Assembly (NCBI GenBank): GCA_004431415.1 | Contig: QPMI01000514.1 | Location: forward strand, 62,001 to 126,000 | DNA: 64,000 bases | Source: Cyanophora paradoxa | Taxonomy: Eukaryota; Glaucocystophyceae; Cyanophorales; Cyanophoraceae | Reading direction: 5' to 3' | Shown: positions 40,101-49,943 of the stretch, in pieces | How positions within the stretch are numbered: position 1 is the first letter of the stretch | How the letters are laid out: the number at the start of each line of letters is the position of its first letter | Notes under the pieces: model-generated | The model's database searches: none | Told to the model about the DNA's origin: nothing | The model's input: the letters and a program-made list of their open reading frames with translations, nothing else | Position numbers and translations under genes: made by a program

Positions 40101-43100
40101 CGCGCGGCGCCGGCGGCGGTTTGCGAGCCGAGGTGGGGCGAGGGGGGAGACGAGGGGCGGCGGGCGCGGCAGGCGCTGGCGCGTGGGGGGTAGGCCGAAC
40201 CGCCGGCCTCTTCGGGGCCGCTACAGCGGGCCCCTCTGGCCTACCCCCCCGGGCGAAAAAAGGATCCTCCTCGCGAGCCGAGGCGTCGCCCCACGCGGCG
40301 ATAACCGCCGCCCGGACCGCGTTCTCGTCCTGGAACACCGCACCCCCCTCCCCCTCCGAATCGCTGTCTTCGGGCGGGGGCCGCTCGGGCGGGCTGCGGC
40401 GCGGCGGCGGCGCCCGGTCTGCGCGGGCGGGAGAGAAGAGGGAAGCGGGGACGGGGGGGCACCTGGCGGCGCGGTGGGCGCGGGCGACGGCCTCGGCGGC
40501 GGCCAGGACGGCCTGTCGCGCCCGCTCCCGCGCAACCTCCGGCGGCACCTGCGCCCACACTCCGCTCGATCCCTCCCGCGGAGGTTGGATCCGGGGGGAG
40601 AGAAAGGCTTCCCCACTCGCCTTCTCGGGAGGCTCGGGGCGCGGCTGCCGCTCGGGGCTCCGGCTCCGCGAGGGGCTCCGGCTACGGCTGCGGCTCCGGC
40701 CGCCGCCGCCGCCGCGCTGCGCCCTGCGCGCCTCCCGCGCGGCGCGGCGCTCGGCGCGGCGCAGCTCCTTCTGCCGCTCCCGCTCCAGGGCGGCCCGCCT
40801 CGCCCACTCCTCCAGCGCCTGCCCCGACGGGCGGACGGCTCGGCGGGGAGCAGAGGGCGCGGGGTGCAGCGGGGGGCGAACCTTGCGCTGGGCGGCGGCG
40901 CGGCGGGCGTCGAGGGGCCAGGGCCCGGGCCGCTGGGGGTCCGGCGGCCGGTGGTGCATGCAGAAGTCCAGCCACTTGTGGAACGCCGACCTGCGCAGGA
41001 GGCGACGGCCGCGGGGTGAGCGCGAGCGGGGGCGACGAGGAAGACGATAGAGAGGGCGGGCCTGAGGACGGCGCGGGCGTGGTGCGACTCGGCGCCCCGC
41101 CGCTTGGCGCGCTCCGCCTCGCGCAGCGCCTCGAGCTTCTTCAGCTCCGCCAGCTCCTCCTCCTGGGGGCCAGCTCAGATCAGAGGAGGGGGCCGAGAGC
41201 AGCGGGGAGGAGAAGGGGCGGGCCTGCTTGGTGGCGGTGCGGCGGCGGCGGGCCTCCCCCTCGAGCGGCTGCAGCTTCGCCGCGCACCGCTCCGCGTACA
41301 GCGCGGCGTACCTGAGGGGCCCGCGTGAGAGGCAGGGGGTGCGGGCGCGGGCGCGGGCGCAGGGCACTTGTTCAAGGAGGCGGAGAGGTAGAAGGAGGAC
41401 TCGAGGACGCCCTTCTCCACCAGCGTCAGCCGCCCGTCCTCTGCCCCCGGGGCGCCTCTGAGGGGAGAACAAGGAGAGCAAGGCCGGGGCGGGGGCAGGG
41501 GCAGGGGCGGGGGCGGCAGGGGCGGGGCACCGTCGCAGGTGGCGAGGGCGTCGAGGGCCTGCGCCGTGTCCGCCTGGCAGTCCCCCACCTGCCCGGCCCG
41601 CCCGCCCGCCGGCGCGCGTGAGGCGCTTGTCGCCGGGCGGCGGGGCGGGCGGGGGGCTGGGCCGGGCGCACGGGGACGCTGGCGAGGCGGACGAGGGCCT
41701 CCACACAGCCCGGGTGCCGGATCATCGCCCCCCGGTTCTCCCCTGCGCGGCAGGCGAGGCGGGAGAGGTTCGGAGGGGCAAAGCGGGGCGCCCGCGCCCA
41801 CGCCGGCGGCCAGGGACGGACCGAGGAGGGCGAACTTGGCGAGCGTCGCGGCGACCTTGCACTGCACCTCCAGGTCCTCGCTCCGCGCCAGCGGCACCAG
41901 CGCCGGCAGCGTCTCTGCCGCCCCGCCCCGCGCCGGTGAGCCCCGCTGCGCTCGAGCGACGGGGCGGGGACGGGGATGGAGCACCCTGGAGGGGGAGGAG
42001 CGAGAAGCACGAGAGGGCGCGCATCGCCATCCGGACCACCTCCAGCTCCCTGGGGGGTGCGGCGGGTCGGCGGAGGGGGGCGGGGCGGGGCGCGGGGCCG
42101 CGGCGCGCACGGGCTGCGGAGGAGGGAGAGGAGGAGGGGCACGCCCCCGCTCCGGATGATCCGGTCCCGGTTGTCCGCTGCGCGCGAGGGGGGGAAGCGT
42201 CGGCTTCCGCGAGGGCCGTACCCCTGGGCGCGGGGGGAGGGGTACCCGTGAAGGCGAGGTTGCAGAGGGCCCAGGCGGCGTACTGGCGGATGTCCGAGTG
42301 GACGGGGCTCGCCGCGGGGCCGCCGGGACCGGCCCGGGGCGTGGGCGAGCCCTTGAGGCCGCGGCCCCCGGGCGATGGGGACCGGGGCGAGGCGGCGGCG
42401 CCCGGGGCGGGGCCCGGGCCCGGGGAGCGGGAGCGGGCGCGGGCGCGGGCGGCGGCGGGGGCGACGGTGCTGAGGCCGGCGAAGGCGGTGGGGAGGGCCT
42501 CCACGCTGCGGGCCCCCGCTGCCTGCACCAGCGCCTCCACGCTCGTCTCCCCAGACAGCAGCGGCACCAGCTCCTCTGCCCCCGCCGGCGTCGGAGGGGC
42601 GGTGCGAATGCGGCGCCCGGGGGGGTAGGGGCGGCGCACTCTTCGTGGAGAGGGCGTACAGTGATATGCAGGCGCCGAGGACGACGTGCGGGTCCGGCGA
42701 GAGGGCTGCCGGGGGCCCCCGGCGGTGAGCCGCGCGAGGGCGGGAGGGGCGACGAGGGCGGGGGGTCCCCCGACGCACCCATGTAGCACAGCTGCCCGAC
42801 GACGGCGGGGTACTCGATGAACTGCGCCTTCGCATCCTCTGCGCCGGCGGGCCGGCGTCACAGGCGGCGGGGCGGGGCGCGCGGGGGCGCGCGGGAGTGG
42901 GAGCGGGCTCACCGAGCATGAGGAGGTTGCTGAGGGCGTTGACGCAGTTGCGCTGTATCTCGACGTCGTAGGAGAAGAGGCGCGCCGCGAGCGCGTGCAC
43001 GCCGCCCTCCCCCGCGATCAGGCCGGCGTTCTCGTCTGGAGCGCAGCGGCGCGGTCGGTCCGAGCGCGGGTGGGGCGGGGTGGGGCGGGGTGGGGTGGGG

Positions 43101-43421
43101 TGGGGCGGGGCGGGGCTGCACCGAGGACGCTAAGGTCCCAGAGGGCGCGCGAGGCGAGCCTGGCGAGCTCGGAGATGTGCTCCCCGTCGATCCCCTTGAG
43201 CAGGATCGGGATGCCGCCCTCGCGCACCACCAGCAGCTTCGCCCGCACTGCCGCCGGAGGGGGGGCAGCGTCAGATCCAGCGCGCGGCGGCGCGGTACGT
43301 GTCGCGGGTGCGGCTCCAGCGGCGGCACCTGACTTCCTCGAGAGCTGGGCAATCTTCTGGACGGCGGCGAGCCGGTCCCGGAACGCGCCTGTTTGCGCAA
43401 TGTGGATGTAGGTGCGCACAT
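37149..43421 (-). CDS. Armadillo-repeat plus IQ-motif protein with long Pro/Ala-rich regions
   Basis: Many exons on the minus strand. The N-terminal part (43419 to about 41300) holds successive ARM-type helices: VREGGIPILLKGIDG, NCVNALSNLLML, VVLGACISLYALSTK, HSDIRQYAAWALCNLAFT, RDRIIRSGGVPLLLSLL, EVQCKVAATLAKFALLG and MIRHPGCVEALVRLA. Next come charged helices (EELAELKKLEALREAERAKR), AFHKWLDFCMHH, an RSRSRSRSPSRSRSP block and RPRPLSASA/RPFSADALR boxes. IQ-like motifs follow: VQAVYRRRLARRER, AWRAFRARRRARDLRD, VQRVYRGHAARRRCRAL and AIQWAFRRREGKKAA, expected calmodulin sites. A (PA)n tail ends with a repeated EGPALQPQAA and stop at 37149. RPxSA boxes plus ARM and IQ recall axonemal proteins, but that is weak inference. 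The first ATG is unclear because the frame VRTYIHIAQTGAFRD opens after an acceptor at about 43422. One gene is assumed; two adjacent genes remain possible. Confidence 0.72.
37185..37244 (-). repeat. 30-base tandem repeat encoding EGPALQPQAA
   Basis: Two copies of GCCGCCTGGGGCTGCAGCGC plus GGGGCCCTCC, coding in the C-terminal tail of the ARM/IQ protein. Confidence 0.85.
43068..43116 (+). repeat. GGGGY array within an intron
   Basis: Ten consecutive G4 runs separated by T or C. On the sense (minus) strand of the ARM/IQ gene it is a pure pyrimidine/A tract near an acceptor. It has G-quadruplex potential. Confidence 0.8.
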
Positions 43422-43805
43422 CTGCAGGCGAGCAGTTCAGCGCTCTGAAGAACCGGCTATAGCTAAGGCGGTCAGTCGGCGGGTTGCTAAGGCGGCAGCG
43501 GTTTTGGCTCGGCGGTCAGTCGGCCTCGTTCCGCAATGGTAAGGACCAAGAACGCTCCGGGAAACTCGTAAGCACCGCACTGACCTTTCTCTTTCACGGG
43601 CGCCGCCATTCGCTGGCGAAGGCCAGCAAGCGCTCCCGAGGCCTCTCCCTTTCCTGCCTTGCTGATGCTGGGGTGTTCCCGTGTCTTTCCGGCTCTCTGG
43701 TGCTGTGCTGAGACAGTGCTCGTGGCCCAGCAGTCCGAATTGGCGTACCCCAGCTGTCTCGTTGGACCGACGTTGGTCCGACGTTGGACCGACGAACCGC
43801 GCTGG
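43422..43805. promoter_or_regulatory. Divergent promoter region of ARM/IQ and RNF4-like genes
   Basis: 384 bases between head-to-head genes. GTACCC at 43745-43750 lies 61 bases before the ATG at 43806. Part of this stretch may hold the missing first exon of the ARM/IQ gene. It also contains repeated ACGTTGG(T/A)CCGACG words at 43768-43795. Confidence 0.45.
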
Positions 43806-44715
43806 ATGGCAGCGGAGGCGACGAGCGCGCTCGTTATAGAATCCGACGACGACCTTCAAGTAACTGTGCGGCCCGCTCCCGGGTTGAGCGGGCCGTTCTT
43901 GCTGACCGCGCGACACCAGCACGTCGCAAAGCGGCCCGCCGTGGTTCCCAAACGTCGGAGGATCATCGTACATGCAGGTGCGCATGGCTAGCAAGCGCTC
44001 ACGCCGCGCCTGCACACCACGCCGTGCACCTCAGGGCCAGTCGATCTAGATGCGGAGGAGCCGCAGCCCGCACATTCATCCCTTGATAAAACGCCTTCTG
44101 TGGTGGATCTTGAGAGCCAGGCGCCAGTTCCCGCAAGAGTGCGCCTGCAGGCTGCGGCCGCGTGCTGCGCACTCTCCCCCTTCTCGTGGACTCACAGTTC
44201 ACGATCGCAGCGGAGACGTGCGGCGAGGGCGTCAGACGAGGATGGTGCGCAGATCGTGTCTGTGCGCACGCGTGGCTTTGCGCATCGCTGACCCGCGATC
44301 GCAGTTGTCGTGCTAGCAGAGAAGAAGAACCCGAACGCTTCGCCAATGGCGAGCAACACAGCGGCGAAGAAGAGCAAGGCGCGGGAAAGGCGAGTCGAGA
44401 AGTCGTTCGAGTGCCCTATCTGCTTGGATTCGCTGCGGGGGAAAGAACTGAGCTCGACGATCTGTGGTGCGCGAGCACTGCGTCCCGCGCAAGATTTCCC
44501 AAGCACTGATTTACACCGGCGCCCTTCCTTCCCCTCGTTGACAGGGCATGGTGCACTTAAGCCGTAGAAGCCCGCCGCCTGTCCTCTCTCGCTGACGCCG
44601 CTCCCGCGCAGTCTTCTGCACCGCCTGTCTCTTCGCCGCCCTCGATGCGACTCAGATGTGCCCGACCTGCAGAAAGCGCCTGAAGAAGAGCCAAACCCAC
44701 AAGCTTTTCTTGTAG
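43806..44715 (+). CDS. RNF4-like SUMO-targeted ubiquitin ligase, with a 6-base microexon
   Basis: Seven exons: 43806-43859, 43920-43977, 44041-44138, 44211-44244, 44305-44466, 44545-44550 and 44612-44715 give 171 residues. Four SUMO-interacting motifs precede the RING: ALVIESDDD, VDLDAEE, SVVDLES and SDEDVVVLAE (the last formed across the 44244/44305 junction). PKRRRII is a likely nuclear signal. The C3HC4 RING runs CPICLDSLRGKELSSTIC, GHVFCTAC, then MCPTCRKRL, with a short tail ending HKLFL. The central His and Gly exist only if the microexon GGCATG is included. SIMs plus a C-terminal RING of this size match RNF4-type ligases, which ubiquitylate poly-SUMO-modified nuclear proteins. The second acceptor could be 44035 instead of 44041, adding two residues. 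It faces the RING-H2 E3 gene tail to tail. Confidence 0.9.
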
Positions 44716-44968
44716 CTGTGCCCCCTGTATTCTACAATCCCACACCCGCGTTCGCCGCGAAGTTGACGCCGTCTGATATTTCCCAGGGGCCAGGACTGTA
44801 CAGCAATACTTTTAGGTACCGGTCCTACTCTACAATACGATGGAAGCCTGTCAAAATGCAACGTACATTCGTACGTTCACACGGAAAGCAGCGCGCGACG
44901 GCTGCAGCTGCGGGAAAGCCATAGCTAGCTCAAATAGCTACCGATAAAGCCATGCGCGTCTACCGGGG
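44716..44968. other. Convergent spacer between two RING E3 genes
   Basis: 253 bases with no supported exon. Confidence 0.5.
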
Positions 44969-46008
44969 CTAGCAGACGTCGAGTTTGCAGACGGGGCACG
45001 TGGCGTTCTGGAGGAGCCAGGGGTCTATGCAGGAGAGGTGGAACTGGCGGAGCGTGGGCGGGCGGCGTCAGCGGGGCTCGTGCGCGCGCAGGGTCGCGCC
45101 GGCCGCACCTGATGCAAGCAGGGGAGGATGCGCGCGACCTCGCCGGCCGCGAGGCCCTCGAGGCAGATGGGGCAGCTCAGCTTCGGCCGCGCCGGCGCCG
45201 GCGAGGCGCTCGCCCCGCCGACGCTCGCCCCGCCTCCGTTCACTGCCGCCGCAACTCCGAGCGACGCCGGCGCGGCGGGCGTGAGGGCCCGGCCGGCGGC
45301 GGCTTCGGCGACAGGCGGGGCGCTGGGGTCGGCGACGCGGTATGTGGGGAGCTGGTTGATCTGCGCCTGCACAGCGCCCCTGAAGATGTGCTGATGGCCC
45401 TCGTCCAGCTGCAGCAGCGCGTCGTAGTCCGCCTCGTTGAAGTCGCGCTCGATGAGCGCCAGGCGGAAGTTCGTCGCGTCCACCGCAATGCGCTGCCGCC
45501 CGCTCTGCTGCCGCATGCGCTGCCTCGCCATTGCTATGGAGGTAAGGATGAGTTGCGCTATCCGCAGGGCGCTGCGCGTGCGCTGCTCGTCACAGTGCAA
45601 GCCAACAGGCACGCGACGGTCCAGTGGGGGCGAACCTTGTGACGGCTATGGCGCCGACGCAGAACCACGCAACGACGGGCACAGATAAGGACGAGCTGAA
45701 GACAAGGAAGATAAGCGCGCAGGAGATCGCCACTGCCACGAGGGATGACGATAGGATCCTCGAGGTGAAGCTCGAGTACGGCGAGGAGGCGCTTGAGGGG
45801 GGCCGCGCCGATGGTATGTCTAACGGCTGCGCGTGCAAAAGCTTAGCCACGCGCCGCGTGCAAAAGCTTAGCCAGGAGCCGCGCCGCCCGGCGCCCGCCG
45901 CATCTCGGCGGCTGACGGGTTGCCGCGGCCTGTACGCGGCTCCTCGGCGTGCGCGGGGCGCACCGCCGGAGTGCGGACGAAGGAGACCATGAATCTGTCG
46001 TTCCGCAT
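44969..46008 (-). CDS. Membrane-anchored RING-H2 E3 ubiquitin ligase, SDIR1-like
   Basis: Four exons on the minus strand, 46008-45964, 45826-45613, 45533-45109 and 45043-44969, give 252 residues. The N-terminal part has two hydrophobic segments, [17 protein letters not shown] and [15 protein letters not shown], predicting a membrane hairpin. The middle carries [20 protein letters not shown] and [14 protein letters not shown], typical of plant-type RING-H2 ligases. The finger is [20 protein letters not shown], then [20 protein letters not shown] ending CKLDVC, with the intron between HQ and FHLSC. GE-x-x-R-x-LPCLHQFH-x-x-CIDPWL is close to SDIR1, an ER-membrane E3 (family knowledge). The finger is at the extreme C-terminus, with no tail. 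Exon phases agree throughout. It diverges from RAB28 by 234 bases. Confidence 0.9.
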
Positions 46009-46242
46009 CGCTCGTCCGGAGTGTGGTTGATCGCCCGTCCTCGGACTTCGCCCGTCACTTCGCACTGGCGCCGTATGCTGAGAATACAGCAATATTTGAT
46101 GCAGCTTACGCCGGACAGCCGATCCTCAATCAAGTTCAGGCGATCCGCGGCGGCTTCCCTGCCACTTGTTCTAGGTGGTACCCCCCGAGCGGTGTGAAAA
46201 GGGCCTGGCGGCGCGTGTGTTCCTCGGTGCAGGCAGCATATA
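46009..46242. promoter_or_regulatory. Bidirectional promoter of RING-H2 E3 and RAB28
   Basis: 234 bases between start codons. GTACCC at 46178-46183, within the palindrome GGTACC, lies 65 bases before the RAB28 ATG. CATATAATGG just before the RAB28 start is A/T-rich but too close to act as a TATA box. Confidence 0.5.
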
Positions 46243-47256
46243 ATGGCGCAGCCGCCTCCCAAGCCTTCGGGCGGAGACGACACCGACGATGAGCCGGAGC
46301 AGCTGCAGTACAAGGTCATCCTCTTGGGCGACGGTGCGGTCGGCAAGACCTCCATTGCGAATCGCTTCTGCGAGGACTACTTCGGCAAGATCTACAAGGT
46401 GAGCCCCGCGCGCGACCCGCCGGAGCTAGCCTGCGCTGCTCTGCTGCTCGGCTGGGGCCCGCTGTCGCCGCGCTAGGAGTTCACACCTGCTGCTGCGCAG
46501 CAAACCATCGGTCTTGACTTCTTCATCAAGCGCCTGGTCCTTCCAGGCGCGCCTGTTTCTCTTTCTGGCGCCTTGCCAGTGCGCTCTTCTTCCGCAGCGT
46601 CGCTGACTGCGCGGCGCGAGCAGGGGACATCCACGTAGCACTTCAGATATGGGATATCGGCGGGCAGACCATCGGCGGCAAGATGATCAACAATTACATC
46701 TTCGGCGCCCAGGCCGTCCTCCTCTGCTACGACATCTCCAACTTCCAGACCTTCCAGAACTTGCAGGACTGGTACGCGCTCGTGCGGAGAACCTTCGAGA
46801 AGCAGGAAAACCTCCCCTATATTGCGCTGGTCGGGAACAAGAGTGCGCTCCTTTGCGTTCCTTTTCGCGGTCGCGGGCGCTCACCGCGGGGCCGCAGTCG
46901 ACCTCAACCACATCCGGACAGTCAAGCCGGACAAGCACAGCGCGTTCGCGGACGAGCACGACATGTACAGCTACTTCATGTCGGCGAAGACGGGCGACAA
47001 CGTGAACACGTGCTTCTACCGTATCGCCGCCGACCTCGCGGGCGTTGTCCTCACGAAGCCCGAGCTCGAGATCGCATCGGTCCGTCCCTCCGTCTTTCCC
47101 GCGCCCCGCCGCCTTCCCGCCCGTTCGCCCTCTCACCGCGCCGCGCCGGCCGAGCAGAAGGTCGTCACCGCCCAAATAGTCAACCACCCGAACAAGGAGG
47201 ACTCCACGGACGCAATGACCGGGGAGAGCCAGAAGAAGAAGTGCCTCCTCATGTGA
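46243..47256 (+). CDS. RAB28: Small GTPase Rab28
   Basis: Five exons, 46243-46398, 46501-46546, 46624-46842, 46898-47079 and 47158-47256, give 233 residues. G1 is GDGAVGKTS, switch I is [15 protein letters not shown]3 is WDIGGQ (with IGG where most Rabs have TAG), G4 is GNKID and G5 is [19 protein letters not shown], the [17 protein letters not shown] stretch, and the [13 protein letters not shown] tail are specific to Rab28. The C-terminus CLLM is a CaaX box, so a single prenyl group is expected rather than the double-cysteine geranylgeranylation of most Rabs. Rab28 is a BBSome/IFT-associated GTPase of cilia in other eukaryotes, so this protist probably has a flagellated stage (inference). 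The intron after 46546 starts with GC (GCGCGC...GAGCAG), forced by the conserved reading LVLPGDIHV. Other introns are GT-AG. Confidence 0.95.
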
Positions 47257-48049
47257 GGGGCCACGCCCAGGGCCCCCCCTCGTCACGCCCCCTGGGCCGC
47301 CGACGCCCTCCCCTCTCTCCCCGGGCCCCCGCCACCGACCTTCTCTCCCCTGCCCTCCTCTCTCCCGCGCCCTCTCCTGTTCCACTTTCCTCCCCTTCCC
47401 ATCGACTTCCGCTTCTGTAAACTTGTCTGAACCGTTCAAACCTTCCGCGTTCGGCTCAGATGGCGGGCTTGCTGCAGTTTTCACCGCTCGCCGCTGGGCG
47501 GCCGACTCGGCGAGCTCCGGCATTGCCCGGCCTAGGCCTGGCGGCCATGGCCAGGCTGCCGGCCGGCATGGCTAAAGGGTGCAACTGCGGGCTTCCTCTG
47601 CTTCAGACGCCCGCTGCGGGGCCAGCTGCTGCCGCAGTTCCTCGCACAGCACTCAGTGAATCAGCGATCGATCGCGATATGATGTATCCGAATTCGAAAG
47701 ATATGTATTTATACGTACACGTAGAATTCCGGATTCGAATTCGAAGAGAGCGCGTCGAATTCGAAGCTGCGCATGCGTTGTGCGCGCATTCGTATACGCG
47801 TACGCGTACGTAGCGCTATATATATCTATATATATAGGCTAGGGGCCGGCCGCGGCCGCAAATTCAAGCCTTGAATATTTAATCAAACGTACATCAATTG
47901 CAAGGCTTGAATTTATATTTAATTATATATAAATAAATATAATCGAATTTCGAAGTCCCCCCCAGCCCCCCGCCCCCTCCCCCCCCTCCCCCCGCGCCCG
48001 CTCCGCCACCGTCGCACCGCCCCCCTCCCTCCCCCAACCCCCCACGTGC

Positions 48050-48080
<31 letters not shown>

Positions 48081-48674
48081 ATGCGCACATGGCGCCCGGC
48101 TGTCGCAGTGATCGTGTGTGCTAGCGCTAGATATAGTCTACGGCCGGCAGGGGCTCTTGAGTGTATAGAGCCGGTCCCAGTGGAGCAGGATTTGAAGATT
48201 ACACCTTTAAGCTTGAATTGAGAGGGACATCATGGCGTCGAGAATTCGAAGCAAAGTTCGTCGAATTATACACCCAATTAAAGCTCGGCGAAAAAGACAC
48301 AAAGCTTGCAAAAAGCACTACTAGGCTACAGACATTAAAACGGATCTGCTGCTGACTCGACCGCTATAACAGAGGATCCTGAAATACAGGGCTGGCTTTT
48401 GGCTCCGCGCCAAGTGATTTGGACCCAAGACACAACGCCTGAAGTCAGCAGTCTACGAGTGAGGCTGCAGAAATCTCGAAACTCAGATCAAGGATCGAGT
48501 CACAAAAAAAGCAGCGAATGAAACGAGGCGTGTGGCCTCGGAGTGAGGGAAGGGTAATAGGGGGTAATAGGGACATGTTTCTCAGTAATACTGTACACTT
48601 CGGTTGCCTGGGGTGCGCCCTCCGACGTCGACGAGGCGCGCCCCACTGCCGAGCGCCGGCCGAATTCGGAAAGG
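47257..48674. other. Spacer with AT-rich palindromes and poly-C, no supported gene
   Basis: 3' flanks of RAB28 (+) and the Nudix gene (-). 47660-47950 is AT-rich with GAATTCGAATTCGAA, ACGCGTACGCGTACG and TATATATCTATATATA words. 47960-48080 is C-rich. A tiny basic frame at 48232-48324 (31 codons including stop, starting MASRIRSKVRR) has no supporting evidence. Confidence 0.5.
48051..48080 (+). repeat. Homopolymer of 30 cytosines
   Basis: Follows CACGTGCA within a C-rich intergenic stretch; i-motif/G-quadruplex potential or an assembly artefact. Confidence 0.9.
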
Positions 48675-49476
48675 CTACGCGATTCCGCGCGTTCGGAGCT
48701 CCTGCGCGACCTCCTCGAACAGCAGCTTCTCCTCTGGATGCGAGACCGTCGCGAGCGCCTCGTCGAAGCGCGCCCACCTGCGGGGGAGCTCGTCAGGGCG
48801 CCGCCGCCAGCAACAGCCAGTCTCCAGAAATCTAGCACCGGTGATCGAGGATCTCCTCCGGCTGGAGCACGACGTCGCCCTCCGGCACGAGCGCAACGTA
48901 GTAGACGACTGTCTTTATGTAGCGCTCCCCCCGCTTCACGACGTGGTACGCTGTCGTGAACGTGTGCGGCAGCAGCACGTCGCCCGGCTGCGCGCGGGCG
49001 TTTGAGACCCGGCCCGCGGCGCGTCGTAGCATAACACGTACGATCAGACCGGTCTCCTCGAATAGCTCGCGAGTGGCTGTCTGCCACTGGGTCTCACCGT
49101 CGTCGGGGTGGCCCTGCCGTCCCTGGTCAGCACCCAACCTCGCCGATGCCGGGCGATCAGGCGCGGGGGGCCAATCACCTTGGGGAATGACCATATGGGC
49201 CCTTTCTTCTGCTTGATCACCAGCACCCTGTGCGCCCAGGCACACGTCAGCGGGAGCCGTGACGCCTGCGCAGAGGCGTCCGGACCTCAACTCGCCATCG
49301 ATCCGCCGCAGCGGCACAAAGCCGATCGATGTTTCTTGCGTGCACCTCCGGGGCCCGGCGGAGCAGCACTCGTTCGAAGATGACGCCAGTGATGCGGGGG
49401 CGCGTTGTTGAAACCCCCTGTGGCTGAACAGATCTACCGGCTGAACAGGCACTCTTACAGGCCCTACTGATACCAT
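48675..49476 (-). CDS. Nudix hydrolase
   Basis: Four exons on the minus strand, 49476-49286, 49227-49179, 49113-48839 and 48777-48675, give 205 residues. The second and third exons join to IWSFPK-GHPDDGE and the complete Nudix box GHPDDGETQWQTATRELF followed by EETGL (Gx5Ex7REUxEExGU), which binds the catalytic metal. Flanking strands SIGFVPLRR, LRVLVIKQKKGPIWSFPK and YIKTVVYYVALVP fit the fold. The family cleaves nucleoside diphosphates linked to another moiety. WSFPKGHPDDGE resembles the diadenosine polyphosphate/MutT-like group, but the substrate cannot be assigned. Exon phases agree. The chosen ATG (MVSVGPVRVPV) is the nearest in-frame one and an upstream start is possible. GTACCC sites sit upstream near 49670. 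Confidence 0.9.
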
Positions 49477-49943
49477 TTCAGGAGGCTGCAGCGAGCGGAC
49501 GCGAGCGGCCGCCGCGCGTTGTCGGAGGGGTGCGGCGAGGCGCCGGCTTGCGGTGCTGATGTAGCTGATGAGACAGCTAAGAAGGCTGCTGTCGCCGCCG
49601 CGGCACCGTGGGCGTGAAACGAACGCGACGAAAGAGATGCGACCGGCTTTTTTTCGAGCAGGAGGGGTACAGAAATCATGAGCACGCTTGTACCCCCGCG
49701 AGTGCCCCCAATGCCCCCCAACGCCCCCGCCGGCCCTCCGCCGGCCCCTTGGCGCCTCGTGCGATTGTCTCTTGCTCCCGGGACTCCGCTGCGCAAACAA
49801 TGTGCTTGAATGTCCTCCCTGACTTCATACGCGCCGGGCGGTTCATGCGAGGCGGCAGCTTGTCAGCGCTTCTAGTCAGTTAGGCAACGCCGCGCCTCGC
49901 CTGTGCCTGGCTCGCACGTACGACAAGGGCGACCTGCCGCTAC
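49477..49943. promoter_or_regulatory. Divergent promoter region of Nudix and WD40 genes
   Basis: An inverted pair GGGTAC (49665-49670) and GTACCC (49690-49695) lies near the middle, the same arrangement as in the 66-bp PAP/MCMBP promoter. Start codons are farther away here, so 5' UTRs or upstream exons are likely. Confidence 0.45.

Noticed and set aside
43437-44015. Minus-strand 192-codon frame opposite the RNF4-like exons
   Set aside because: Overlaps well-supported plus-strand exons with SUMO-interacting motifs. It has no recognisable domain.
48232-48324. Small basic frame MASRIRSKVRRIIHP and so on, 30 residues
   Set aside because: Too short to judge; no splice, promoter or homology evidence. 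Worth checking only if a transcript exists.
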